Shown: positions 54,584-62,515 of the stretch, one piece after another | Layout of the letters: each line of letters opens with the position of its first letter | Numbering within the stretch: position 1 is the stretch's first letter | Source of the DNA: Gordonia otitidis NBRC 100426 | Lineage (GTDB): Bacteria > Actinomycetota > Actinomycetes > Mycobacteriales > Mycobacteriaceae | NCBI RefSeq assembly: GCF_000248075.1 | Contig: NZ_BAFB01000239.1 | Coordinates: 1 to 64,000, forward strand | DNA: 64,000 nt | Direction: 5' to 3' | Notes under the pieces: generated by a model | What the model was told of the DNA's origin: nothing | Databases searched by the model: none | Seen by the model: the letters and a program-made list of their open reading frames with translations, nothing else | Translations under genes and position numbers: made by a program

Positions 54584-55162
54584 ATGAACGAATGGCTCGG
54601 CACCCAGACGCTTGTCGGCGAGCGGGTCACCCTGCGGCCGTTGACCTTCGACGACGCTCCCGCGCTCGCGCGAGTGGTCGACGACCCGCAGCGCTTCGCG
54701 TGGACGTCGGTCCCCGACGACGAGGCGTCGGCGCGCGACTACATCGCCACGGCCCTGGCCGACGATTCACGCATCGCCTATGCCGTCATTGACAACACCG
54801 ATGGCCGACTCGTCGGATCGACGAGCTACTACGACATCGATCAGGCCAACCGCTCGGTCGCGATCGGCTACACGTTCTACGCCGATTCAGCACAGGGCAC
54901 TGCGGTCAACCCGACCGCGAAATACCTTTTGCTGCACCACGCCTTCGAGGACTGCGGAGTGATCCGCGTCGTCTGGCACACCCACGAGAACAATGCTCAG
55001 TCGCGGGCTGCGATCGCCAAACTCGGTGCGACGTTCGAGGGCCTTCTCCGCAAGCACCGCCGCTGGGGCGACGGCTGGCGCACCACAGCGCAGTACGCCA
55101 TGATCGACGACGACTGGCCGCAAGCGAGAAGTGCTCTAGTGCAGCGCATCTCATCCCTTTAG
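54584..55162 (+). CDS. GNAT-family N-acetyltransferase
   Basis: A 192-residue RimJ/RimL-like acetyltransferase: VTLRPLTFDDAPALARVVD opens the fold, GSTSYYDIDQANRSVAIGYTFY and the acetyl-CoA site region around GTAVNPTAKYLLLHHAFE follow, then HENNAQSRAAIAKLGA. Substrate unknown (ribosomal protein, amino acid or antibiotic). AGAGGAG lies six bases before ATG 54584, just after the GT87-like gene, suggesting one transcript. Confidence 0.85.
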   Translation: MNEWLGTQTLVGERVTLRPLTFDDAPALARVVDDPQRFAWTSVPDDEASARDYIATALADDSRIAYAVIDNTDGRLVGSTSYYDIDQANRSVAIGYTFYADSAQGTAVNPTAKYLLLHHAFEDCGVIRVVWHTHENNAQSRAAIAKLGATFEGLLRKHRRWGDGWRTTAQYAMIDDDWPQARSALVQRISSL

Positions 55163-55266
55163 TAGGACATCCCCGCGTGACGACCACCATCGTCGTAGTA
55201 CTGCTCGAACCTGTGGGCGGCCCATTCGACGAGTTCCGTTGGCGGTTGGAGGTCAGGGGTTGTCAT
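55159..55266 (-). CDS. Possible very small protein
   Basis: A 35-residue frame starting at ATG 55266 lies just behind the GT87-like gene on the same strand: LQPPTELVEWAAHRFEQYYD. It is amphipathic with a short acidic helix. It overlaps the convergent acetyltransferase stop. No family is known; it may be real or chance. Confidence 0.3.
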   Translation of the reverse strand: MTTPDLQPPTELVEWAAHRFEQYYDDGGRHAGMSY

Positions 55267-55271
55267 GCAAC

Positions 55272-56915
55272 CTATGACGTCGAGAGTCTCCGAGCGGTTC
55301 CGCCCGAATTCTCGGCCATACCCGCTCGGGGCTCGAGCGCGTCCGGCCGATAAGCGCCCGCGGCACCGTCGAGCGGGCCGCCCGCGGGATCGTCGAGGGG
55401 TCGTCCCCGCCGGTCCCGTCGGACCAGGTCGTCCTCGGGGTGGTAGATCTGCCAGATCACGACGATGCACAGTACGACCACCATCAGCGCGCGTAGTGCC
55501 ACGGCCAGCGTGAACCAGCCCTCGGGCAGCCATCGCCGGGACGGGTCGAGGAACAACGACATCCGCGGCACCCACACCAACGCGTCGATCACCATCCAGG
55601 TCATCAGCAGACGCGCATGAGGAATCGCGAGCACGGCGAGGGGCACCAGCCAGAGCGAATACTGCGGGCTCCACACCTTGTTGACCAGAAGGAAGCCTGC
55701 CACCATGAGGAACGCCAGCTGCGCGAGTCGTGGCCGTGTCGGTGCGCGTAGCGCCATGTACCCGATCCCACAGGCGATCACGACCAGCAGGCCGAGTGTG
55801 ATCGCGTTCAGCAGCGTGATGTTCCATGTGAAACCAGCTGCTTTGGCGAGGATGTGGAAGACCGTGTCGGAGTCGGCACCACGCTCGCCGTTGTAGCGGA
55901 AAAACTCATACCATCCGCGCGGATACAGCAGCAGGATCGGGAGATTCACCACGACCCATGTCAGCACCGCCACCGACGCTGCGGCGAAGAAGTCGCTCAC
56001 GCGTCTGGCCCGCAGGCACAGGACGAGAAGAACGAACAGCAGCAGGATCGGGTACCACTTCGACGCGACGCCCAGCCCGATGAACAGTCCGGCCAACCAG
56101 GGCTTGTTGCGTGACCACGCGAGGATCGCGACCGCGACCATCGCCACCGCGATGGCGTCGAAGTTGGTGAACGCGTGGACGATCACCAGCGGCGACAGTG
56201 CGGCGAGCCACGCGGCCCAGATGCGGGTACGAGCGGTCAGCGCCGTCGCCCACACCACGACGAGCCAGAACAGGGCGAGCCCGAGCGCAACGAGGTCGAA
56301 GAACAGGACCACGCTCAGCGCCGCGGGTACACCCCAGTTGTCGTGCAGCCACTGCCACCCGTGCGCCGCCTGCGCCATGCCGTACATGTAGAGCCCGGTG
56401 AGCACCGGATACTCCATGTACCGCTTGATGGTGTTGCCGTTCTGGTCCTCCTGGAACCAGTAGGCGCGATAGGGGAAGGCGCCCTTGTCCAGACGTTCTG
56501 CGCCGTACAGCGCGATGACGTCGGAGTAGCAGAGGTCGGTGAACTGGCGTTGGTTGTCCCAGTCGAGTCGCATCGAGTGCCCGGCGTCGTTGGCTTCCGA
56601 CGTCGCCGGGGCCTGCTGCAGACACCCGGCCTTTCCGTACCAACTCAGCGCCAGTGCGCACAGCGACAACAAGAACAGCACTCGGATCGGTGTCCATCTG
56701 CGACTGCGCCCGACCGCGCCGTGCGCTCCGAGCGGACCGCCGATCACCCGGCTGGCGTCGCGGACGACGACGTCGCTTCGGCTCAGGATCACCCGCGAAT
56801 CGTCGCTGCGCGGATCTTCGGACAGGGCGACCGGGCTCATCACGCCGTCGGCGATCACATCCCGCGATGCTGACGGTTTCGACGACGCGGCGTCGTCGGA
56901 GGCTGCTCGCGCCAA
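55272..56915 (-). CDS. GT87-like mannosyltransferase, Rv0051-type
   Basis: A 547-residue polytopic protein. A soluble N-terminal tail of about 80 residues precedes some twelve membrane segments; CYSDVIALYGAERLDKGAFPY and MEYPVLTGLYMYGMAQ match the loops of the GT87 family, and LVNKVWSPQYSLWLVPL matches the 53119 protein. It lies directly downstream of ponA1, as Rv0051 does in M. tuberculosis, suggesting cell-wall glycan work. The C-terminal tail is hydrophilic. Confidence 0.78.
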   Translation of the reverse strand: MARAASDDAASSKPSASRDVIADGVMSPVALSEDPRSDDSRVILSRSDVVVRDASRVIGGPLGAHGAVGRSRRWTPIRVLFLLSLCALALSWYGKAGCLQQAPATSEANDAGHSMRLDWDNQRQFTDLCYSDVIALYGAERLDKGAFPYRAYWFQEDQNGNTIKRYMEYPVLTGLYMYGMAQAAHGWQWLHDNWGVPAALSVVLFFDLVALGLALFWLVVVWATALTARTRIWAAWLAALSPLVIVHAFTNFDAIAVAMVAVAILAWSRNKPWLAGLFIGLGVASKWYPILLLFVLLVLCLRARRVSDFFAAASVAVLTWVVVNLPILLLYPRGWYEFFRYNGERGADSDTVFHILAKAAGFTWNITLLNAITLGLLVVIACGIGYMALRAPTRPRLAQLAFLMVAGFLLVNKVWSPQYSLWLVPLAVLAIPHARLLMTWMVIDALVWVPRMSLFLDPSRRWLPEGWFTLAVALRALMVVVLCIVVIWQIYHPEDDLVRRDRRGRPLDDPAGGPLDGAAGAYRPDALEPRAGMAENSGGTARRLSTS

Positions 56916-56925
56916 CGAGTGGCGA

Positions 56926-59247
56926 TCAGCCGACCGGCGGCTCAGGGGTGTCTCCGCCCTCGTTACCGGTTCCGCCCGTTCCTCCGGTGCCCCCGGTGCC
57001 TCCGCCTGTGTTGCCGTTCTCGGTCCCGTTACCGGTGTTGCCGGAGCCGGAGTTCCCCGGCGCCGGGTTGCCCGGGATCGGGATGGTCACACCGGGCGCG
57101 AGGGTGATGCCACCACCGCCACCGCCCGGAATCTGCGGTGCCTGCGGGGTGTCCTCACGCTGCGTACGAGTGCGCGGCGAGTTGTAGTTGTAGTCGGGGT
57201 TGTAGGTGCTGGTCGGTGCGTCGGCCGGTGCGCCTGCCTGGCCTCCCACAGCCGCGGGCTCGGGGAACTGCTCGATCTGGTCACCCTCGAGTGCGTTGTT
57301 CATCGTCTTCCGCCAGATCTGCGACGGCAGCCCGCTGCCGTAGACCGGCGACCCGCCGTAGTTGGTCAGCGCGGTGCCCTTGTCGGTACCGACCCACACC
57401 GCGGTGGCCAACTGCGGGGTGTACCCGACCATCCATGCGTCCTTGTTCTGACCGGTGTCGCCGAGCTGGGCGGTACCGGTCTTGGCGGCCGACGGACGTG
57501 CACCGTAGGTGTCGTCGGAGAGCGAGTTGCCGTTGGAGTACGCGGCGATCGGCTCGAGAGCCGAGGTCACGTTGTCGGCGACCTTGGCCGGGAAGACCCG
57601 CTGACCCTGGTTCTGCTGGTGCTCGTAGAGCACCTCACCGGTCGAGGTCTCCACCTTCTGCACCAGGTACGGCTCGCGGTACACGCCGGATGCGGCGAGA
57701 GTGGCGTACGCCGACGCCATGTCGATGACCCGCGACGGGTACTGACCGAGCACGACGCCGCCCTCGACCTGACCGTCGGGGTTCTGCAGCGTCTTCTGGA
57801 TGTCGCCGAACGACTCCGCGACGCCGGCCTTGTGCGCGGCGTCGGCGACGGCGCGCGCCTGACCGTCGAGGTCCATCATCAGGCGGTAGTACACGGTGTT
57901 GAGCGACATCTTCATCGCGGTCGCGAGGTTGCACGAACCGCAGCTCTCACCGTCGGAGTTCTCGACGGTGAGCCCACTCGAGGTGGTGTACGGGGCCGAG
58001 CTGTAGACCTTCGACAGCGGGATACCCTGCTGCAGTGCGGCAATCAAGGCGAAGACCTTGAACGACGATCCCGTCTGCAGACCCGCCTGCGCGTAGTCCC
58101 AGCCCTGGCCGTCGTCGCCGCCGTAGTAGCCGCGGACGCCACCGGTCTTGGGATCGATCGACACGACGGCGTCGCGGATCTTGTCCGGCTCCCCGTTGAG
58201 CACGCCGTTGTCGCACGAGTAGATCTTGTTCTCCCGGCACGCCGCCTGGACCGCGGCGTTCTGTGCCTTGGGGTCGATGGTCGTGGTGACCTTGAGGCCC
58301 TCGGTCCGCACCTGCTGCTCGGAGATGTTGAGCTTGTTGAGCTCGGCCATCACCTGACGCTTGATCAGCCCGTTGGGTCCCGGCGTCTCGACAGCGGCCG
58401 CCGGCTGGGGATAGACCTTGGGGTACTGCATCGACGCGCGCTCTGACTGCTTGAGCGAACCGATCTGGACCATGCCGTCGAGGACGTAGTTCCACCGCCC
58501 CTCGGAAGCGACCTTGTCGACCGCGGGGTCGTAGTAGGAAGGCGAACGGATCGCCGCCGCCAACACCGCCGACTCCTCGGGGGTCAGCTTGCTGACGTCC
58601 TTACGGAAGTACGCCTGCGATGCCGCGGACACTCCGTACGCACCGCGCCCGAAGTAGATGGTGTTGAGGTAGGCCGCCATGATGTCGTCCTTGGACCACT
58701 GCCCCGACATCTTGGTCGCGATCGCGAGCTCTTTGAACTTGCGCTCATAACTGTGCTCGTCGCCGACGAGTGCATTCTTGACGTATTGCTGCGTGATGGT
58801 CGAACCACCACCGGCGTCGGCGTTGTTGGTGAAACGACCCAGCACCGCGCGACCGATGCCGGTCACCGAGAAGCCTTCGTTGCTCCGGAACTGGCGATCC
58901 TCCGCCGCGATGACGGCGTCCTGCATCGACTTGGGGATGTCGCTGATCTTGACGTCGGTGCGATTGCCCTCGGGCGGCACGACCTTGGCCAGCGTCTTGC
59001 CCGACGAGTCGGTGATCAGCGCCACCTGGTTCTGCTTGATGTCGCCAGGGCTGGGCACGCTCGCGGTCGCGTAAGCGATCGCGAAGGCGAGGATGCCGAT
59101 CAGAATGACGGCGGGGACCAACCCGCCGAGAATGCCGAGCGTCCAGGCGATAACCCGATGCCGCGACCGCGTAGTCTGCTCGGCATCGTTCTTGGCCGAT
59201 CCACTCGGCCGTTTACCCGTGCCGCGCGACGACTCCGTCCCGCTCAT
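56926..59247 (-). CDS. ponA1: Bifunctional penicillin-binding protein PonA1 (class A PBP)
   Basis: A 773-residue enzyme with one membrane segment (residues 33-60). The glycosyltransferase domain has the catalytic glutamate in AAEDRQFRSNEG (E116) and GGSTITQQYVKNAL. The transpeptidase domain has S394-x-x-K397 in TGSSFKVF, S448-x-N in MSLNTVYY and KTGTA at 589-593. It polymerises and cross-links peptidoglycan. A low-complexity Pro/Gly/Asn tail of about 100 residues ends the protein. Its neighbours (Rv0051-like, DUF5318 and PadR-ino1) match M. tuberculosis. Confidence 0.95.
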   Translation of the reverse strand: MSGTESSRGTGKRPSGSAKNDAEQTTRSRHRVIAWTLGILGGLVPAVILIGILAFAIAYATASVPSPGDIKQNQVALITDSSGKTLAKVVPPEGNRTDVKISDIPKSMQDAVIAAEDRQFRSNEGFSVTGIGRAVLGRFTNNADAGGGSTITQQYVKNALVGDEHSYERKFKELAIATKMSGQWSKDDIMAAYLNTIYFGRGAYGVSAASQAYFRKDVSKLTPEESAVLAAAIRSPSYYDPAVDKVASEGRWNYVLDGMVQIGSLKQSERASMQYPKVYPQPAAAVETPGPNGLIKRQVMAELNKLNISEQQVRTEGLKVTTTIDPKAQNAAVQAACRENKIYSCDNGVLNGEPDKIRDAVVSIDPKTGGVRGYYGGDDGQGWDYAQAGLQTGSSFKVFALIAALQQGIPLSKVYSSAPYTTSSGLTVENSDGESCGSCNLATAMKMSLNTVYYRLMMDLDGQARAVADAAHKAGVAESFGDIQKTLQNPDGQVEGGVVLGQYPSRVIDMASAYATLAASGVYREPYLVQKVETSTGEVLYEHQQNQGQRVFPAKVADNVTSALEPIAAYSNGNSLSDDTYGARPSAAKTGTAQLGDTGQNKDAWMVGYTPQLATAVWVGTDKGTALTNYGGSPVYGSGLPSQIWRKTMNNALEGDQIEQFPEPAAVGGQAGAPADAPTSTYNPDYNYNSPRTRTQREDTPQAPQIPGGGGGGITLAPGVTIPIPGNPAPGNSGSGNTGNGTENGNTGGGTGGTGGTGGTGNEGGDTPEPPVG

Positions 59248-59437
59248 CGATCACCTTTCCGCACCGCTACCCACAACCCGCTCACGCGTGTTCGAACAGT
59301 GTTGTCCGAGGTCAGAACCGCCACCATGGTCGGTTTGCCGCTCCTCACAGTACTTCTCCATCGCATGTAACCCACTCCACTGTGACGTACGCGGTGGTTA
59401 CGCGGCAAAAACCTGCGGCACACACCACACACGCCTC

Positions 59438-59471
59438 ATCGTCGACGAGCGTCACATCTCTCGTCGACGAT
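59438..59471 (-). terminator. 12-bp-arm stem-loop between the DUF5318 gene and ponA1
   Basis: ATCGTCGACGAG (59438-59449) pairs exactly with CTCGTCGACGAT (59460-59471). It lies 13 bp past the stop of the DUF5318 gene on the minus strand, so it may end that transcript or act in the ponA1 leader. There is no T-run. Confidence 0.45.
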
Positions 59472-59484
59472 CGCGGAACAATCG

Positions 59485-59874
59485 TTATTCGGCCACCCGC
59501 CGACGACGTCGTGTCGATCGCGGCGGCAGACCCGCAACGTACGACTGCACGAGATGGTTCCAGCTGCAGGTACGGCAGACCTCGACGACGTGCACGGTGA
59601 ATTCTTCGGCAGTCGCGTCGAGTCTCGCGATCTCTTCGGAGGTACGGGCCGACCCCGATACCTGACCGAGCCGGTCGCCGAACACCCACGAAACCAGTGT
59701 CACCTGCTCCTTACGGCAGATCGGGCACAGCGTCGACGACGGGCGCCCGTGAAACTTCGCGGCGCGCAACAGGTAGGGATTCGCATCGCACACGTCGGCG
59801 ACGGCTGTCCGGCCGGAGTGGACATCGGACAGCCGCGACCGACGCTGCAAGGCGTAGTCGACGATCTGGCGCAC
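59485..59874 (-). CDS. DUF5318 protein (Rv0049-like), zinc-binding
   Basis: A 129-residue protein. VADVCDANPYLLRAAKFHG is diagnostic of the group; TLCPICRKEQ and EVCRTCSWNHL supply two CxxC pairs that could bind zinc. The rest has no known role. I start at GTG 59874, the first start that leaves the family N-terminus (QIVDYALQRRSRL); arginine-rich frames upstream are unlike it. It lies next to ponA1 as Rv0049 does in M. tuberculosis. Confidence 0.75.
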   Translation of the reverse strand: MRQIVDYALQRRSRLSDVHSGRTAVADVCDANPYLLRAAKFHGRPSSTLCPICRKEQVTLVSWVFGDRLGQVSGSARTSEEIARLDATAEEFTVHVVEVCRTCSWNHLVQSYVAGLPPRSTRRRRRVAE

Positions 59875-59991
59875 GTGTTTCAGGGTACGTCGTCGCGATC
59901 GGCGGCGTCTCTGTGACGCTCCAGCCAGCTCCGAGTCGTCCACCGGACACCTGAGGGACACGTCTTCGACACTCCCCCGTCGACACGGTTA

Positions 59992-60004
59992 TATCGGTGC
60001 GATA
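59992..60004. promoter_or_regulatory. Candidate operator upstream of the PadR-ino1 unit
   Basis: TATCG, GTG and CGATA form a short perfect inverted repeat, 96 bp before the padR start. PadR proteins often bind such sites near their own promoters. Function is inferred. Confidence 0.35.
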
Positions 60005-60100
60005 CATTGAGAACAACATCGGCGCGACATGCTGTGCCGTCCCATCGGAGATGCGCGGCGTTCGCGATCAACAGTTCACACAATCGAGGAGGTGCGCACC

Positions 60101-60796
60101 ATGCTGGAGCTCGCCATTCTCGGACTGCTGCTCGAGTCGCCGATGCACGGCTACGAGCTGCGCAAACGCCTCACCGGACTGTTGGGCGCTTTTCGCGCGT
60201 TCTCGTACGGCTCCCTGTATCCGACGCTGCGTCGGATGCAGGCCGACGGCCTGATCGACGAGGCGAGTGCGCCGGCGGGCGTCAAAGTTCGACGCGGTCG
60301 GCGCGTGTACCAACTGACCGAGAAGGGTCGCACCCGCTTCAACGAGCTCGTCGCCGACACCGGTCCGCAGAATTACACCGACGACGGGTTCGGCGTGCAC
60401 CTAGCCTTCTTCTCCAGGACTCCGGCGGTGGCCCGGATGCGCATCCTCGAGGGGCGTCGTCGTCAGGTCGAGGAGCGGCGCGAGGGACTGCGTGAACTCG
60501 TCACCCGCGCGACACGCGCGTCGGACCGGTATACCCGCCAACTGCACGAGCTGAGCCTCGAATCCAGCGAGCGCGAGGTGCGCTGGCTCAACGAGCTCAT
60601 CGCCGCAGAACACACACTTCCGGACGCGAGCCCACAGCAGGGCCGCGACGGGACAGAAGAAACACCCGAGCCGCCGGAACCGGCTGCGCTCGACACCGCC
60701 CCGGTGCCCCAGAATTCACCGGCGGTGACCCACGTTCCAGGGTCCAGCGACGTTCGCGGTCCCAGAGAAAAAGAAGGAGAACCCGACCATGGGTGA
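60101..60796 (+). CDS. PadR-family regulator (Rv0047c-like)
   Basis: A 231-residue protein. The PadR winged helix is [38 protein letters not shown] and [15 protein letters not shown]; a helical dimerisation arm follows, then an unusual acidic proline-rich tail of about 50 residues. ATG 60101 has GAGGAGG seven bases upstream. The 3' end overlaps ino1 by 8 bp, so regulator and synthase are co-translated. It probably controls inositol synthesis. Confidence 0.85.
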   Translation: MLELAILGLLLESPMHGYELRKRLTGLLGAFRAFSYGSLYPTLRRMQADGLIDEASAPAGVKVRRGRRVYQLTEKGRTRFNELVADTGPQNYTDDGFGVHLAFFSRTPAVARMRILEGRRRQVEERREGLRELVTRATRASDRYTRQLHELSLESSEREVRWLNELIAAEHTLPDASPQQGRDGTEETPEPPEPAALDTAPVPQNSPAVTHVPGSSDVRGPREKEGEPDHG

Positions 60797-61877
60797 GCCC
60801 AATAAGGTGCGCGTGGCCATAGTGGGCGTAGGAAACTGCGCTTCATCCTTGGTCCAGGGCGTTCAGTACTACAAGGACGCCGACGAGAACTCGACCGTCC
60901 CCGGCCTGATGCACGTCAAGTTCGGGCAGTATCACGTGCGCGACGTCGAGTTCGTCGCCGCCTTCGACGTCGACGCCAAGAAGGTCGGTTTCGACCTCTC
61001 CGACGCGATCTTCGCGAGCGAGAACAACACCATCAAGATCGCCGACGTCCCGCCGACCGGTGTCACCGTGCAGCGCGGCCACACCCTCGACGGTCTGGGC
61101 AAGTACTACCTGCAGACGATCACCGAGGCCGACGGCGACGGCGTCGACGTGGTGCAGACACTCAAGGACAACGAGGTCGACGTCCTGGTGTCCTACCTGC
61201 CGGTGGGCTCCGAGCAGGCCGACAAGTTCTACGCGCAGTGCGCGATCGACGCGGGCGTCGCCTTCGTCAACGCCCTGCCCGTGTTCATCGCGTCCGACCC
61301 CGAGTGGGCCGAGAAGTTCCGCGCCGCAGGCGTGCCGATCGTCGGCGACGACATCAAGAGCCAGGTGGGCGCGACCATCACCCACCGCGTGATGGCCAAG
61401 CTGTTCGAGGACCGCGGCGTCGCACTCGACCGCACCTACCAGCTCAACGTCGGCGGCAACATGGACTTCAAGAACATGCTCGAGCGTGAGCGCCTGGAAT
61501 CGAAGAAGGTCTCCAAGACCCAGGCTGTCACGGCGAACCTCACCGGCTCGCTCGCCGGCAAGGTCGAGGACAAGAACGTCCACATCGGACCGTCGGACCA
61601 CGTCGCATGGCTCGACGACCGCAAGTGGGCCTACGTTCGCCTCGAAGGCCGCGCCTTCGGCGACGTTCCGCTGAACCTGGAGTACAAGCTCGAGGTGTGG
61701 GACTCCCCCAACTCGGCAGGCATCATCATCGACGCCGTGCGCGCCGCGAAGATCGCCAAGGACCGCGGCATCGGCGGACCGATCCTCCCGGCCTCGGCCT
61801 ACCTGATGAAGAGCCCGCCCGAGCAGCTCGCCGACGATGTCGCACGCCAGCAGCTGGAGACGTTCATCGAGGGCTGA
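60789..61877 (+). CDS. ino1: Inositol-3-phosphate synthase
   Basis: A 362-residue enzyme turning glucose 6-phosphate into inositol 3-phosphate with NAD. The dinucleotide site is [32 protein letters not shown] and [13 protein letters not shown] are the family's active-site stretches, and the C-terminus has [18 protein letters not shown]. Actinobacteria need inositol for mycothiol and phosphatidylinositol lipids. It is overlapped by padR and ends at a very strong terminator. Confidence 0.96.
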   Translation: MGEPNKVRVAIVGVGNCASSLVQGVQYYKDADENSTVPGLMHVKFGQYHVRDVEFVAAFDVDAKKVGFDLSDAIFASENNTIKIADVPPTGVTVQRGHTLDGLGKYYLQTITEADGDGVDVVQTLKDNEVDVLVSYLPVGSEQADKFYAQCAIDAGVAFVNALPVFIASDPEWAEKFRAAGVPIVGDDIKSQVGATITHRVMAKLFEDRGVALDRTYQLNVGGNMDFKNMLERERLESKKVSKTQAVTANLTGSLAGKVEDKNVHIGPSDHVAWLDDRKWAYVRLEGRAFGDVPLNLEYKLEVWDSPNSAGIIIDAVRAAKIAKDRGIGGPILPASAYLMKSPPEQLADDVARQQLETFIEG

Positions 61878-61920
61878 GTACGGCAGTACCCGGTCGCGCC
61901 AGCACAGACCACAACAACGT

Positions 61921-61967
61921 CCCCGCCAGGGGTTCGAGGGCTTAGCGCCCTCGAACCCCTGGCGGGG
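61921..61967 (+). terminator. Very strong rho-independent terminator of ino1
   Basis: A 21-bp arm at 61921-61941 pairs without mismatch with 61947-61967 around the loop TTAGC, followed by ATTTCTT. Position 44 bp after the ino1 stop and the T-rich end make it a classic terminator. The accessory operon begins 230 bp beyond. Confidence 0.88.
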
Positions 61968-62041
61968 ATTTCTTAGTTCGGCGGAGTCGCGACACGGTGA
62001 CGATGTGCACGGATCTGATGTGATCCGAACAGACGATTCAA

Positions 62042-62071
62042 TGTGAGCGTCACCACTCTCGTGCGCTCACA
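62042..62071. promoter_or_regulatory. Inverted repeat upstream of the TCO1-protease operon
   Basis: TGTGAGCG (62042-62049) and CGCTCACA (62064-62071) form perfect 8-bp arms with a 14-base gap, in the 230-bp leader before the TCO1-like gene. It could be an operator or a hairpin in the leader. Confidence 0.4.
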
Positions 62072-62148
62072 GCTGCGCTCCGCGTTATAACCTCACCAGA
62101 CCATCACGGAACAAGCGCAGCGTCATGAGCGCGGGTTTAACTACGAGA

Positions 62149-62163
62149 CGCACCTTAGGTGCG
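62149..62163. promoter_or_regulatory. Palindrome close to the TCO1 start
   Basis: CGCACCT, T and AGGTGCG form a perfect 7-bp inverted repeat 34 bp before the start codon, overlapping the zone where the promoter or leader should lie. It is the best operator candidate for this operon. Function is inferred. Confidence 0.45.
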
Positions 62164-62197
62164 CTAGACGACACTCGTATCGGAGGCATAACCTGTC

Positions 62198-62515
62198 ATG
62201 AACTGTGAAGACTATGACCTCGTCGAGGTAGTTAACGACGACAACAGCAAGATCTACATCACCGCACTCGTACTGGACCCCGAGTCTGACGTCTCCGATA
62301 AACGACTTTCCATCAAGGCTGAGACACTGCTCGACGTCGTCACTCCCCTAGCTGACGGCATCAAGTCACGTCTCGCTGCCGCATCGCCAGACGAGGTGTC
62401 AGTCACCATTAAGCTCGGCGTCGGCATTCAAAGCGGTAAAGCGGTGGCGATCATCGCGGATGGCAAGATCGACGGCTCCATCGAAGTTGTCGCCAAATGG
62501 GCGAATCTACATTGA
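62198..62515 (+). CDS. TCO1-like small protein (trypsin-co-occurring domain)
   Basis: A 105-residue soluble protein. Its sequence (VEVVNDDNSKIYITAL, SIKAETLLDVVTPLADGI, EVSVTIKLGVGIQSGKAVAII) is like the CU044_2847/TCO1 group, which genome surveys of NTP-dependent conflict systems found next to trypsin-like proteases and NTPases. Its fold should be a small alpha/beta domain; the exact role is unknown, though it may regulate or be cleaved by the partner. A GGAGG precedes ATG at 12 bases. The partner gene starts inside it (62497), giving tight coupling. Confidence 0.65.
   Translation: MNCEDYDLVEVVNDDNSKIYITALVLDPESDVSDKRLSIKAETLLDVVTPLADGIKSRLAAASPDEVSVTIKLGVGIQSGKAVAIIADGKIDGSIEVVAKWANLH

Noticed and set aside
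56539-58446. A 635-residue plus-strand gene opposite ponA1
   Set aside because: Shadow frame of ponA1; the clear PBP motifs lie on the other strand.
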